A stretch of 64,000 nucleotides of DNA from Chelativorans sp. AA-79 (GTDB lineage: Bacteria; Pseudomonadota; Alphaproteobacteria; Rhizobiales; Rhizobiaceae). The stretch's first letter is position 1. Every line of letters begins with the position of its first letter. The notes beneath the pieces were generated by a model. The model did no database searches, was not told the origin of the DNA, and saw only the letters and a list, made by a program, of their open reading frames with translations. The DNA is taken from assembly GCF_029457495.1 (NCBI RefSeq), contig NZ_CP120361.1:1442001-1506000 (forward strand), in the 5' to 3' direction. This document shows positions 26,111 through 34,315 of the stretch, in pieces. The translations under genes and the position numbers were made by a program.

Positions 26111-27598
26111 ATGCGTGAGAAGCCCGACCGCATCGTAGAGCCCGGCGCCACGTGCTGGCGTCTTGCGCATGCCGAGCGCGTGGCAATGCTGGTCGACGCG
26201 GCTGAATATCTGCCCGCAATGGCCGCCGCGCTGCGCGCTGCCCGTAGATCTGTGCTGCTTCTGGGGTGGGATTTCGACGCGCGGATTCCGCTTGCGCCGG
26301 AGGGGGAAGGCGAAGCCCGGCCGGAGCGGCTCTGCGATCTTCTGGAGACGGTCACCTCGACGCACCCGGACGTGACCGTGAATATCCTTGTCTGGGACAT
26401 GACGTGGCTTTTTGCCGTGCAGCGAAGGGACAGGCCGCAGCATGCGCCTCGGTGGCTGCCGAAGCAGCGGGTCCGATACCGGCTCGACGGGAACCACCCT
26501 CTCGGAGCGTCGCACCATCAGAAGGTGTTGGTGGTCGACGATATGATAGCATTCTGCGGGAGCGCTGACTTCACCCGGAATCGATGGGACACGCGCGACC
26601 ATCTTGCAACGGATCGCCGGCGGCGCACGGTCGACGGCAGCACCTATGGCCCGCGCCATGAAGTCATGATGGCGGTGGATGGAGACGCCGCGGCGGCGCT
26701 AGGGGAACTGGTGCGAGAGCGGTGGTTTCGGGCAACGGGCGAGCGCATCGCGGTGCCGCCCCCACGCTCGAGGGTCTGGCCCTCCGAGCTGAAGCCGGAC
26801 TTCACCGACGTCGAGGTGGGGATCGCCCGGAGCGAGCCGTCCTGGAGGGGTAGAAGGGAGGTCCGCGAGGTCGAGGCGCTCTATCTGCGTGCCATCGCCG
26901 CCGCCGAGCGATGGATCTATCTCGAGAACCAATATTTCACCTCCCCGGTCATCGGCCGGGCGCTGGCCAGGCGGCTTAAAGAGCCCGGCGGTCCCGAGAT
27001 CATCGTGGTCTGCCCGGCCAACAGTGGAGGACGTTTCGACCGCCTGGCCATGGATCATGCGCGCAACCACTTGATCCGCCAGCTTCGTTCGGCAGACCGC
27101 TTTGGGCGCTTCAAGGCTTTCGCCGCGATCGCCGGTTCGAGCACTCCCATCTCGATCCATTCCAAGGTGATGATCGTGGACGACCGCCTGGTGCGTGTAG
27201 GCTCGGCCAATCTGAACAACCGCTCATTCGCCTTCGACACCGAATGCGATCTGGCGATGCAGGCGAAGGCGCAGGATACTCGAACGGCTGTCCGCAAGCT
27301 CCTGCTTCGTCTCCTTTCGGAACATGCCGGCTGCTCGGTCGAGCAGCTTGGAGCCGTTCTTTCGAAGACAGGCAGCATGCTTGCCGCGATCGACGCACTG
27401 ACGAACCCGGCAGTTCGTCATCTCCGGCCTTTGGCGGACGGCAAGCCGAGCATACTTGACAGGGTGATGGGCAAACTGCACCTGCTCGACCCCTTCGGTT
27501 TCGGTGACAATTGGAAACCCTGGCTGAGAGTCGGGAGGCGTTGTGGCCTTACCAACGGCCTTGGTGAGACGGTGGACGGTCACAATATGCGTGGGTGA
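26111..27598 (+). CDS. Phospholipase D-family protein
   Basis: A 495-residue PLD/cardiolipin-synthase-like enzyme with two HKD motifs: H136-x-K138-x4-D143 in HHQKVLVVDDMIAFCGSADF, and H350-x-K352-x4-D357 in HSKVMIVDDRLVRVGSANLNNRS. There is no N-terminal signal or membrane hairpin, unlike Cls, and relatives are soluble phospholipases or transphosphatidylases. It follows the acyltransferase by 180 bases; a weak TTG...ATCAA site at 25982-25995 lies in that gap. Together with its neighbours it points to phospholipid turnover. Confidence 0.9.
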   Translation: MREKPDRIVEPGATCWRLAHAERVAMLVDAAEYLPAMAAALRAARRSVLLLGWDFDARIPLAPEGEGEARPERLCDLLETVTSTHPDVTVNILVWDMTWLFAVQRRDRPQHAPRWLPKQRVRYRLDGNHPLGASHHQKVLVVDDMIAFCGSADFTRNRWDTRDHLATDRRRRTVDGSTYGPRHEVMMAVDGDAAAALGELVRERWFRATGERIAVPPPRSRVWPSELKPDFTDVEVGIARSEPSWRGRREVREVEALYLRAIAAAERWIYLENQYFTSPVIGRALARRLKEPGGPEIIVVCPANSGGRFDRLAMDHARNHLIRQLRSADRFGRFKAFAAIAGSSTPISIHSKVMIVDDRLVRVGSANLNNRSFAFDTECDLAMQAKAQDTRTAVRKLLLRLLSEHAGCSVEQLGAVLSKTGSMLAAIDALTNPAVRHLRPLADGKPSILDRVMGKLHLLDPFGFGDNWKPWLRVGRRCGLTNGLGETVDGHNMRG

Positions 27599-27627
27599 CG
27601 GCAGACTTCTGGGAACCGGAACCGCAT

Positions 27628-27933
27628 TCAGTACACGTCATCCTCCGCGGGCAGGCCTCCCTCGCTCTCCCACGCCGAGATCCTGCGGGAAAGATCCGCA
27701 TCGAACCGAAGCCGCACGCCGAGGCCGCCGGCCGCGTCCTCGGGAATGAAGTCCGCCCCCAGCCTTGCCAGCGCCCGCTGCAGGCGTCCGAGATCCTCGG
27801 GCGGAAGCGGGACGCGGGTCTTTTCGAAGCGTGCGATGGCGGCAACGGGAACGCCGGACGCGGACGACAGCAACGGCCGGTCCACACGCGCCAGGATTCT
27901 CGCCGCAAGGCACTGTTCGGAAGTGATCGTCAT
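27628..27933 (-). CDS. XRE-like helix-turn-helix protein
   Basis: About 101 residues from ATG 27933, which follows an AAGGTGG ribosome site; a GTG nine bases earlier is less likely. MTITSEQCLAARILARVDRPLLSSASGVPVAAIARFEKTRV is the compact XRE-type HTH common in alphaproteobacteria. The C-terminus (VRLRFDADLSRRISAWESEGG) has no known function. It is convergent with phospholipase D and lies 26 bases downstream of groEL on the same strand, so it may be co-transcribed. Confidence 0.75.
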   Translation of the reverse strand: MTITSEQCLAARILARVDRPLLSSASGVPVAAIARFEKTRVPLPPEDLGRLQRALARLGADFIPEDAAGGLGVRLRFDADLSRRISAWESEGGLPAEDDVY

Positions 27934-27959
27934 CGTTCCCACCTTGGGCCGCCCGGTTC

Positions 27960-29582
27960 CTACATCGCCATATCCGGCTCGAGTCCCCGTTCCTTTGGCG
28001 GTTCGGGAATCTCAGTCATCGTCGCCTCCGTCAGGAGCAGGATGCTTGCGACGGAGACCGCGTTCTCAAGCGCCACGCGCACGACCTTGGTCGGGTCTAT
28101 GATGCCGGCCTCGACGAGATCGACATATTCCTTGCGCCCCGCATCGAATCCGAAATTGCCGGTGCCCTCGATCATCTTCGCCACGACCACGCCGCCGTCC
28201 ACGGCGGAATTGTCGGCGATCTGCCGGACGGGCGCTTCCAGAGCGCGCTTCAGAATCTGCACGCCGGTGCGTTCGTCGCCGTGACACAGGCCCTCTTCGT
28301 CCTCGACCGCAGCGAGGCAGCGCAGAAGCGCCAGCCCGCCCCCCGGCACGATCCCCTCAGCCACCGCGGCCTTCGTGGCGCTGATGGCATCATCGAGCGC
28401 TTCCTTTTTCGACTTCATTTCGGCTTCGGTCGGCGCGCCTACCTTGATGACGGCAACCCCTCCCGCCAGCTTGGCCAGACGCTCCTGAAGCTTCTCGCGG
28501 TCATAGTCGCTCGTGGTGTTCTCGATCTCGCGCCGGATCTGATCGATGCGGGTCTTGATCGATCCCGCTTCGCCTTCACCGCCGATGATCGTCGTGGTGT
28601 CCTTGTCGACGACGATGCGCTTTGCACGACCCAACTGCGCGATCCCGACATTCTCCAGTTTGATGCCGATCTCTTCCGAGACGACCTGCCCGCCGGTCAG
28701 GACGGCGACATCCTGCAGCATCGCCTTGCGGCGGTCGCCGAAGCCTGGCGCCTTCACGGCGCAGTTGCGGAAGACGCCGCGGATCTGGTTCACGACGAGC
28801 GTCGCCAGGGCCTCGCCCTCGATGTCCTCGGCGACGACCAGGAGCGGCGCCCCGGACTTGGCGACTTCTTCAAGAAGCTTGATCAGGTCGTGCAGCGACG
28901 AGATCTTGCGGTCGACGATGAGCACGAGCGCTTCTTCGAGCACGGCTTCCATCTTTTCAGGATCGGTGACGAAGTAGGGGGAGATGAAGCCGCGATCGAA
29001 CTGCATGCCCTCCACCACCTCCAGCGCTGTCTCGGTGGTCTTCGACTCCTCCACCGTGATCACACCTTCGTCGCCGACCTTCTCCATCGCCTCGCCCACC
29101 AGCTCCCCGATCGCCGGATCGTTGTGAGCCGAAATGGTCGCCACCTGCTCCTTCTCGCGCCTGGTCTCCACCGGCCGAGAAATCTCTTTCAGCGCCGATA
29201 CGGCGCGGGCCGTAGCGCGGTCCAGACCACGCTTTATGTCGATGGCGCTCGCGCCGGCGACCACGTTTCGCACGCCGTCGGCAAAGATCGCATGGGCCAG
29301 CACGGTCGACGTGCTGGTGCCGTCGCCCACCATGTCGCCCGTCTTCTCCGCCGCCTGCCGGAGCATGCGCGCCCCGAGATTCTCCTCGGGGTCCTTCAGG
29401 TCGAATTCCTTGGCGATGGTCACGCCGTCGTTGCAGACGGTCGGTGCGCCCCATTTCCGTTCGATCAGCACGGATTTCGAGCGTGGCCCCAGCGTCACGC
29501 GTACCGCGTCGGCCAGTTGGGTCGCTCCGCGAAGAACCTTCTCACGCGCGGCGGAGCGGAAGAGAACCTGTTTGTGCGCCAT
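27960..29582 (-). CDS. groL: Chaperonin GroEL (extra copy without groES)
   Basis: A 540-residue 60-kDa chaperonin from ATG 29582. [42 protein letters not shown] (ATP site with catalytic Asp) and [19 protein letters not shown] are canonical. The tail ends [15 protein letters not shown] and lacks the GGM repeats of housekeeping GroEL, and no groES is adjacent, so it is a specialised paralogue relying on GroES encoded elsewhere. A perfect FNR-type box (29642-29655) is centred 66 bases upstream, predicting low-oxygen induction. Confidence 0.95.
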   Translation of the reverse strand: MAHKQVLFRSAAREKVLRGATQLADAVRVTLGPRSKSVLIERKWGAPTVCNDGVTIAKEFDLKDPEENLGARMLRQAAEKTGDMVGDGTSTSTVLAHAIFADGVRNVVAGASAIDIKRGLDRATARAVSALKEISRPVETRREKEQVATISAHNDPAIGELVGEAMEKVGDEGVITVEESKTTETALEVVEGMQFDRGFISPYFVTDPEKMEAVLEEALVLIVDRKISSLHDLIKLLEEVAKSGAPLLVVAEDIEGEALATLVVNQIRGVFRNCAVKAPGFGDRRKAMLQDVAVLTGGQVVSEEIGIKLENVGIAQLGRAKRIVVDKDTTTIIGGEGEAGSIKTRIDQIRREIENTTSDYDREKLQERLAKLAGGVAVIKVGAPTEAEMKSKKEALDDAISATKAAVAEGIVPGGGLALLRCLAAVEDEEGLCHGDERTGVQILKRALEAPVRQIADNSAVDGGVVVAKMIEGTGNFGFDAGRKEYVDLVEAGIIDPTKVVRVALENAVSVASILLLTEATMTEIPEPPKERGLEPDMAM

Positions 29583-29641
29583 GGTGCCAGCCTTTCCGAA
29601 AGCTTTTGTTGTTGATCTACCCCGGCGAGGCAGGGGCGGCA

Positions 29642-29655
29642 TTGACGCCGGTCAA
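29642..29655 (-). promoter_or_regulatory. FNR/FixK-type box TTGACGCCGGTCAA (groEL)
   Basis: A symmetric TTGAC-N4-GTCAA site centred 66 bases before the groEL start. With the usual -41.5 position the transcript would begin about 25 bases before the ATG. Confidence 0.72.
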
Positions 29656-29732
29656 ACAAGCCTGCGGGCACGTGCAGGTGACGATGAGCGGGGGGGGGCG
29701 CGATCGGAACTTGTTCGAGTGCAGGCTTAAGC

Positions 29733-29746
29733 TTGATCCCGGTCAA
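29733..29746 (+). promoter_or_regulatory. FNR/FixK-type box TTGATCCCGGTCAA (small membrane protein)
   Basis: Centred 61 bases before the ATG at 29801 on the opposite strand from groEL. Two separate boxes thus serve the two divergent genes. The 14-mer is identical to the ppsA box at 37852. Confidence 0.72.
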
Positions 29747-29800
29747 GGCCGAAGCTGCGTTGTCTGTCACGATGGGCGAAAATCCAGCGGAGATCGAGTC

Positions 29801-30004
29801 ATGGCCGAACGTGTCGGAAAAAGAAATCGGCTGATGCCCTGGTATATCGGCACAGCCGTCATTCTCGCTTCGGTATTTTTTGTTGCATACCGCATGTGGG
29901 TGAACGACTGCGGCGCGCCGGTTGCCATCGAACTCGGCGTCCTGACGGTGATCCCGGCGGTTTATCTTGCGCTCATGTATCTGACGCTCACCAGCCAGGA
30001 CTGA
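29801..30004 (+). CDS. Small membrane protein, 67 aa
   Basis: Starts MAERVGKRNRLMPWYIGTAV. Two hydrophobic segments are evident, roughly residues 12-30 and 42-62, separated by MWVNDCGAPVAIE. I do not recognise the family. The gene follows an FNR-type box with activator spacing, which supports that it is real. Small two-helix proteins of this sort are common in low-oxygen regulons; its role is unknown. Confidence 0.65.
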   Translation: MAERVGKRNRLMPWYIGTAVILASVFFVAYRMWVNDCGAPVAIELGVLTVIPAVYLALMYLTLTSQD

Positions 30005-30091
30005 GAGATGGCCTGCGCGCTGCTCGCCTGCAGCGCGCCTTCAACGCGTCCTTTTCGACCTTTCGGTCTTGGGGGAACAGTTCCAGACCGC

Positions 30092-30658
30092 TCACCGCGG
30101 ACCGTGCCTTCCTGCCAGCCTCACGGTGCTCGCCTGCGTGCCTTTTTCGCCCTGTTCCTCGACAAAGGTGACACGGGCACCCGGCTCGAGCTTGTCGAAT
30201 GCGGCGTTGAGCACGCTGTTGCGGTGAAAATAGATCTCCTGGCCGTCCGGCGCCGCGATAAAGCCGAACCCGCCCGATGGGTCGATGCGGACGACCGTTC
30301 CGGCCGGTTGCGGCTCGTGATGCTTGGTTTGGCCTTGCAGCTTCCGCGCCTCGTCCTGGATCCGCCGCCGTGCTCGTTTGAAGGCGTCGTTGATGGCGAA
30401 GCGGATGTCGGAATAGCGCTCATCGCCGTGGTCGACCCGGTCGACGGCGATCTCCTTCCCGCTGGGGAGAGATAGATGAACGCGCACGTCATAGAGCCCG
30501 CCCGAACGGTGGTGGTGGCCCGGGCCGGTGACCACCACGCGGCAACGGGTAATCCGCCCGAAGCGGCTCTCCAGTTCTCCGACATGCTCTTCCAGCATGT
30601 TCTGGATCCAGGGTGAGCTCTCCACTCCGTGAAACTCGATTTCGACCGGTGTCTGCAT
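30092..30658 (-). CDS. Ribosome hibernation-like (HPF/RaiA) domain fused to cold-shock domain
   Basis: A 188-residue protein from ATG 30658 with a GGAG ribosome site. Residues about 1-105 form an S30AE/HPF-RaiA domain (VEIEFHGVESSPWIQNMLEEHVGELESRF; VRVHLSLPSGKEIAVDRVDHGD). Residues about 120-180 are a CspA-like domain with GTVVRIDPSGGFGFIAAPDGQEIYFHRNSVL, containing RNP1- and RNP2-like motifs. HPF proteins bind the 30S decoding region to idle ribosomes; the added RNA-binding domain may widen that role. It lies about 90 bases after a CBS gene and is probably in its FNR-driven operon. Confidence 0.88.
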   Translation of the reverse strand: MQTPVEIEFHGVESSPWIQNMLEEHVGELESRFGRITRCRVVVTGPGHHHRSGGLYDVRVHLSLPSGKEIAVDRVDHGDERYSDIRFAINDAFKRARRRIQDEARKLQGQTKHHEPQPAGTVVRIDPSGGFGFIAAPDGQEIYFHRNSVLNAAFDKLEPGARVTFVEEQGEKGTQASTVRLAGRHGPR

Positions 30659-30746
30659 TATCTCCACTCGCGCTGATCATGTGAATGCGGGCAGCAGAGC
30701 CTCCGCCCGCGGATGGGGTCCCCCGGCCTTTCGGCTCGATCCGTGC

Positions 30747-31166
30747 CTAGGCGTGGTGATCGCTCACCGCCTGCATCAGTTCGCCGGTCAGATCCTCGTC
30801 GCCGAAATGCGATATGTCTCCGACGCTCAGCATTCCCACCATGCGCTTGTCGGCGTCGATCACCGGCAGGCGGCGGATCTTCTTCTTTTCCATCAGGCGG
30901 ACCGCGTCCTGGAGAGCATCCTCCGCCCGGCAATAGGAGATGCCGGGCGACATGACGTCCCGCGCGGTCAAGGACGACACGTCGTGGCCGTTCGGCAGGG
31001 CGCGGATGGTTATGTCGCGATCCGTCACCATTCCGATCAGGCGATCGTTGTCGCCCACGGGCACGGCGCCGATGTCCTTTTCCTTCATGATCTTGGCGAC
31101 CTCGGAAACGGGCATGTTGGGGGAAACCCAGATGGCGTTTTTATGCATGGCTTCTGAAACTCTCAT
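30747..31166 (-). CDS. Tandem CBS-domain protein
   Basis: A 139-residue protein made of two CBS motifs (MRVSEAMHKNAIWVSPNMPVSEVAKIMKEKDIGAVPVGDNDRLIGMVTDRDI, then DVMSPGISYCRAEDALQDAVRLMEKKKIRRLPVID). Such free-standing CBS pairs bind adenine nucleotides and sense energy charge. FNR-type box 31223-31236 is centred 64 bases upstream. The next gene on the strand encodes the hibernation/cold-shock fusion. Confidence 0.92.
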   Translation of the reverse strand: MRVSEAMHKNAIWVSPNMPVSEVAKIMKEKDIGAVPVGDNDRLIGMVTDRDITIRALPNGHDVSSLTARDVMSPGISYCRAEDALQDAVRLMEKKKIRRLPVIDADKRMVGMLSVGDISHFGDEDLTGELMQAVSDHHA

Positions 31167-31222
31167 CGCTTCCTCCTTTCACGAAAGAAGATGAAGGATA
31201 GCGCTCCTGTTGCGATAAGGGT

Positions 31223-31236
31223 TTGACGCCAATCAA
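31223..31236 (-). promoter_or_regulatory. FNR/FixK-type box TTGACGCCAATCAA (CBS-HPF operon)
   Basis: Centred 64 bases before the CBS gene start; predicted transcript leader about 22 bases. Both half-sites TTGA and TCAA are intact. Confidence 0.72.
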
Positions 31237-31299
31237 AGGCGACATCTTTCAGCCAGGCCGGATGTGTGAGGGATGATCGTCCGGAACACCCGCGGCTGC

Positions 31300-32838
31300 T
31301 CAACAACTGCGAGGTCCCGTTGGTTCGAGGTGCGAGAGGATATCCACGACAATCGCTTCCAGCTCGCGCGCAGCGTCGATCCTTGTCCAAGCGGGATAGT
31401 CGACATGCCGCTGCAACTGGTGTTCCAGGACGTCCACCGTCGCGTCGGAGGGGCCGCCGCGCCGTGTTTCGACCTGTCGCCGCAGTCTCACCGGATCCGC
31501 ATCCAGCCACAGGCCCAGGAAGGGTTGGCCGATGCGGCGGGCTTCGGCCTCTATCGCGGCACGGTCGGCCGGCCTCTCGAACACCGCGTCGGCGACCACC
31601 GAGCCGCCCTGGCGCAAAATCAGGCCGCTGCGGCGCGCCATCTCTCGATATACCCTCCGCGACACTTCGCTGCGATAGGCATCGCCTGGAAGGCGTGTCT
31701 CCGCCGGGACGCCGTGGAAGGCCTTGCGGATCCTGTCGCTCTCCACGATCCGTGCGCCCGGCGGCGCGCCCAGATGCGGGGCAAGCATCTCCGCCACGCT
31801 CGTCTTGCCGGACCCGCTCAGGCCCGCAATGGCGACGAGCCGTGGCGAAGGCACGCACAGCAGTGCAAGCGCAAGGTCGAAATAGGACCGGGCTTCGTCG
31901 ACGAGCCCCGCTGCCGTCCCTCCCTCCGTAAGGAGCGTCGCGGTGACGTGCGCCCGCACGGCCGCTCTGACCGCCATGAAGAAGGGCAGGAGCGAGAAGC
32001 CGCCATCGTCGCCGGTCTCGTCGAGATAGCGGTTCATGACCATGTTGGCTGATGCGGCAAAGCCGCGGTGCCACAGGTCCATCAGGAGGAAGGACAGGTC
32101 GTAGAGAACGTCTACTGTGGCTAGTTCTTCGCTGAACTCAATGCAATCGAAGAGCCGCGGCACATCGTCGATGAGGCAAATGTTCCTCAGGTGAAGGTCG
32201 CCATGGCAGCGGCGGACCTTGCCCTCCCTCGCCCGCCGGTCGAGAAGGGCCGAATGACGGGCCAGCGCAGCGCGAAAGGCCTTGTTGAAGCGCGTCGTCT
32301 CCGTTTCGCGGAATAGGTGGCTCACGGCAAATCCCGCTTCGTTGATGTCGAGCACGCCGGCCATGGCATCTGCGCCGCCGCGTCCATGGACGACGGGGGC
32401 ATCATGGTGAAAGCGCGCGACCATATGTGCCGTTCCGCTCATCAAGGCGGGTGTGAGCTTGCCTGCGAACGCCATCCGGTCGAGCAGGCTCGACTGCTCG
32501 AAGCGCCTCATCTCCACCACCGCATCCGCGAGGCGCCCCGGCCCGTCCAAGGCAAGCCGTCCGTCGGCCTCCCGGGTGATCCGATGATAACCGATATACA
32601 GGCCAGGCGCGGTCTTCGCGTTCAGTTCGATCTCTTTGGCGCAGGCCGCGAGGCGAAGCTCGGGTGTGGAGAAGTCGACATAGGGCAGCTTCACCGCCCG
32701 CTTCATCTTCCACGCCCGCTCTCCCGCGAGGAAGATGCGGGAGATATGCGTCTCGATCACCTCCACCTGCCCGTGAACGCCGTGAAACACCGGGTCGGTG
32801 AGAAGCGCGGTCGAGGCTGCCTGGTCTTCGACGATCAT
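31300..32838 (-). CDS. Bifunctional APH-like kinase / P-loop kinase protein
   Basis: A 512-residue two-domain protein. The N-terminal ~330 residues are an aminoglycoside-phosphotransferase fold, with the Brenner-like HGDLHLRNICLIDD and the Asp of LFDCIEFSEEL. The C-terminal part is a P-loop kinase with VAIAGLSGSGKTSVAEMLAPHLG (AAA_33/gluconate-kinase type). ATG 32838 is fixed by GGAGGAAAAG upstream; the longer frame to 32985 is rejected. This architecture is widespread in environmental proteobacteria, often beside stress genes, with unknown substrates. A degenerate FNR site lies about 140 bases upstream, shared with the divergent universal stress gene. Confidence 0.88.
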   Translation of the reverse strand: MIVEDQAASTALLTDPVFHGVHGQVEVIETHISRIFLAGERAWKMKRAVKLPYVDFSTPELRLAACAKEIELNAKTAPGLYIGYHRITREADGRLALDGPGRLADAVVEMRRFEQSSLLDRMAFAGKLTPALMSGTAHMVARFHHDAPVVHGRGGADAMAGVLDINEAGFAVSHLFRETETTRFNKAFRAALARHSALLDRRAREGKVRRCHGDLHLRNICLIDDVPRLFDCIEFSEELATVDVLYDLSFLLMDLWHRGFAASANMVMNRYLDETGDDGGFSLLPFFMAVRAAVRAHVTATLLTEGGTAAGLVDEARSYFDLALALLCVPSPRLVAIAGLSGSGKTSVAEMLAPHLGAPPGARIVESDRIRKAFHGVPAETRLPGDAYRSEVSRRVYREMARRSGLILRQGGSVVADAVFERPADRAAIEAEARRIGQPFLGLWLDADPVRLRRQVETRRGGPSDATVDVLEHQLQRHVDYPAWTRIDAARELEAIVVDILSHLEPTGPRSC

Positions 32839-32971
32839 CGCGCTTTTCCTCCGCCAGAGGCCGCAGGAGGCGTTCACCGGCACGCGGAACCGTTGCCCGA
32901 GCGGCGCTGCCGCGCCTTGATCCAGAGCAAGGCACTCCTTTCTCGACGTGCCCTTCATCGCCGATCGGGAT

Positions 32972-32985
32972 TTGACGCAGCGCAA
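32972..32985 (+). promoter_or_regulatory. Degenerate FNR/FixK-type box TTGACGCAGCGCAA
   Basis: The left half-site is perfect, the right reads GCAA instead of TCAA. It is centred about 76 bases before the universal stress protein start. Weaker than the other boxes. Confidence 0.45.
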
Positions 32986-33054
32986 GGATCACGCGGCGAG
33001 TTGCGATATCGTTCCAAAGAACAGGGCACTCTCTGCACTAAGAGGAGCATGATC

Positions 33055-33891
33055 ATGTCGTTCAGGACGGTTCTTACCATTGCCGGTCTTGCCCAGGACG
33101 AAAGTGCGCTGCAGCAAGCCGCCGCGCTCTGCGAGGAAGCCCATGCGCATCTGTCGGTGCTCGTCATGGCGCTGGCGGCACCGCCGCCGGTTGGCGAATA
33201 TGCGGCAGTGCTTTCCGATGCCTGGATGCAGGAGCGGCAGGCCGACCTCGAACAGTTGAAGGCTTCCGAGGAAGCGGTGTCGCGATGCCTGGCGAAGACG
33301 GCTCTGTCGGCCGATGTGGCAAGGGACTACCCCGAGCTCGCCTGGGCCGACGAGGTCATCGGGCGGCGCGGCCGGTATGCCGACATCACCGTCGTCTGGC
33401 CTGACCTGCCTTTCGACGATATCTCGAGAAACAAGGCGATAGAGGGAGCCTTGTTTTCTTCGGGCAAGCCGCTTCTCCTGGTTCCCGAGGGATGGCGGGC
33501 CACATTCGGCCCGAAACGCGTCATGATCGCCTGGGACTCGCGTCTCGAGGCCACAAGAGCAGTGCGCGAGTCTGTCGACATGCTCCAAGGTGCCGACGAG
33601 GTCCGTCTCGTGCTGGTCGACCCGGTCGAGAGCGAGAATGGCCATGGCGCGGAGCCGGGCGCGGACGCGGCGGCGTTTCTCGCCCGCCATGGTGCGAAGG
33701 TCACGGTCGACCGCCTGCCGAGCCAGGGCCACACGGTTGCGGAGATCCTGCGCAGGCACGCCGTGGACTGCGCCACCGATCTTGTGGTGATGGGCGCCTA
33801 TGGCCACTCGCGCATGCGCGAGCGCATTTTCGGCGGTGTCACGAAGTCCATGCTCGAAGAGCCTCCGGTACCGATTCTGATGGCCCGATAA
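33055..33891 (+). CDS. Universal stress protein, tandem UspA domains
   Basis: A 278-residue protein from ATG 33055, seven bases after AGAGGAG. The first half starts MSFRTVLTIAGLAQDESALQQAAALCEEAHAHLSVLVMAL and has a weak ATP motif. The second ends with VMGAYGHSRMRERIFGGVTKSMLEEPPVPILMAR, the classic G-x2-G-x9-G-(S/T) nucleotide site. Such proteins aid survival under energy limitation and are frequent members of FNR/FixK/Anr regulons. Confidence 0.92.
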   Translation: MSFRTVLTIAGLAQDESALQQAAALCEEAHAHLSVLVMALAAPPPVGEYAAVLSDAWMQERQADLEQLKASEEAVSRCLAKTALSADVARDYPELAWADEVIGRRGRYADITVVWPDLPFDDISRNKAIEGALFSSGKPLLLVPEGWRATFGPKRVMIAWDSRLEATRAVRESVDMLQGADEVRLVLVDPVESENGHGAEPGADAAAFLARHGAKVTVDRLPSQGHTVAEILRRHAVDCATDLVVMGAYGHSRMRERIFGGVTKSMLEEPPVPILMAR

Positions 33892-33986
33892 TTCGTCGTG
33901 CCTGCCCTCGGGAGGCATTATCCCAAGGGACGGAATCGATCAGCGAGATGCGCCCTTCTGGGTGGCGCAGCTGGGCCGCAGCTTCA

Positions 33987-34172
33987 TCACCGGTCCGGAG
34001 CATTTCCGGCTGCGGCGAGGGCTGCATGCAGTTCCGGGGTGGGAGCTTTGACAGGTCCTTGCTGATTTCGCCAGTGACCAGGGCCTTCAGTGGGTGCGGG
34101 AGCGCTTCGCGGATGATCCCGAGCATCCGCGGTTCCGCGACGATGACCAGCCGGTCGAAGCCCCTCGGCCAC
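33987..34172 (-). pseudogene. Host-attachment-protein family gene, C-terminal frameshifted remnant
   Basis: The minus strand reads GFDRLVIVAEPRMLGIIREALPHPLKALVTGEISKDL, then in another frame VKAPTPELHAALAAAGNAPDR and a stop. Joined, they match the end of the 'protein required for attachment to host cells' family (PF10116). The frame break near 34050 and absence of the N-terminal half show it is dead. Sequence from here to 34315 holds nothing else I can name. Confidence 0.65.
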
Positions 34173-34315
34173 CCTCCTTGCCCTCTACGGGGCTTTCCGC
34201 GCGCTGCTGAGGGCGCGCCTGTGCGTCGTGCATCTCCTGGAGAAGCCGGTGCGCCATCCCGAGAGATGGCGTCCCCTGGCCATCCGTTATATCGAGCAGG
34301 CGGAGCGGGAACTCG

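Noticed and set aside
28281..29615. A 444-codon plus-strand frame
   Set aside because: Antisense shadow of groEL, a common effect in GC-rich DNA.
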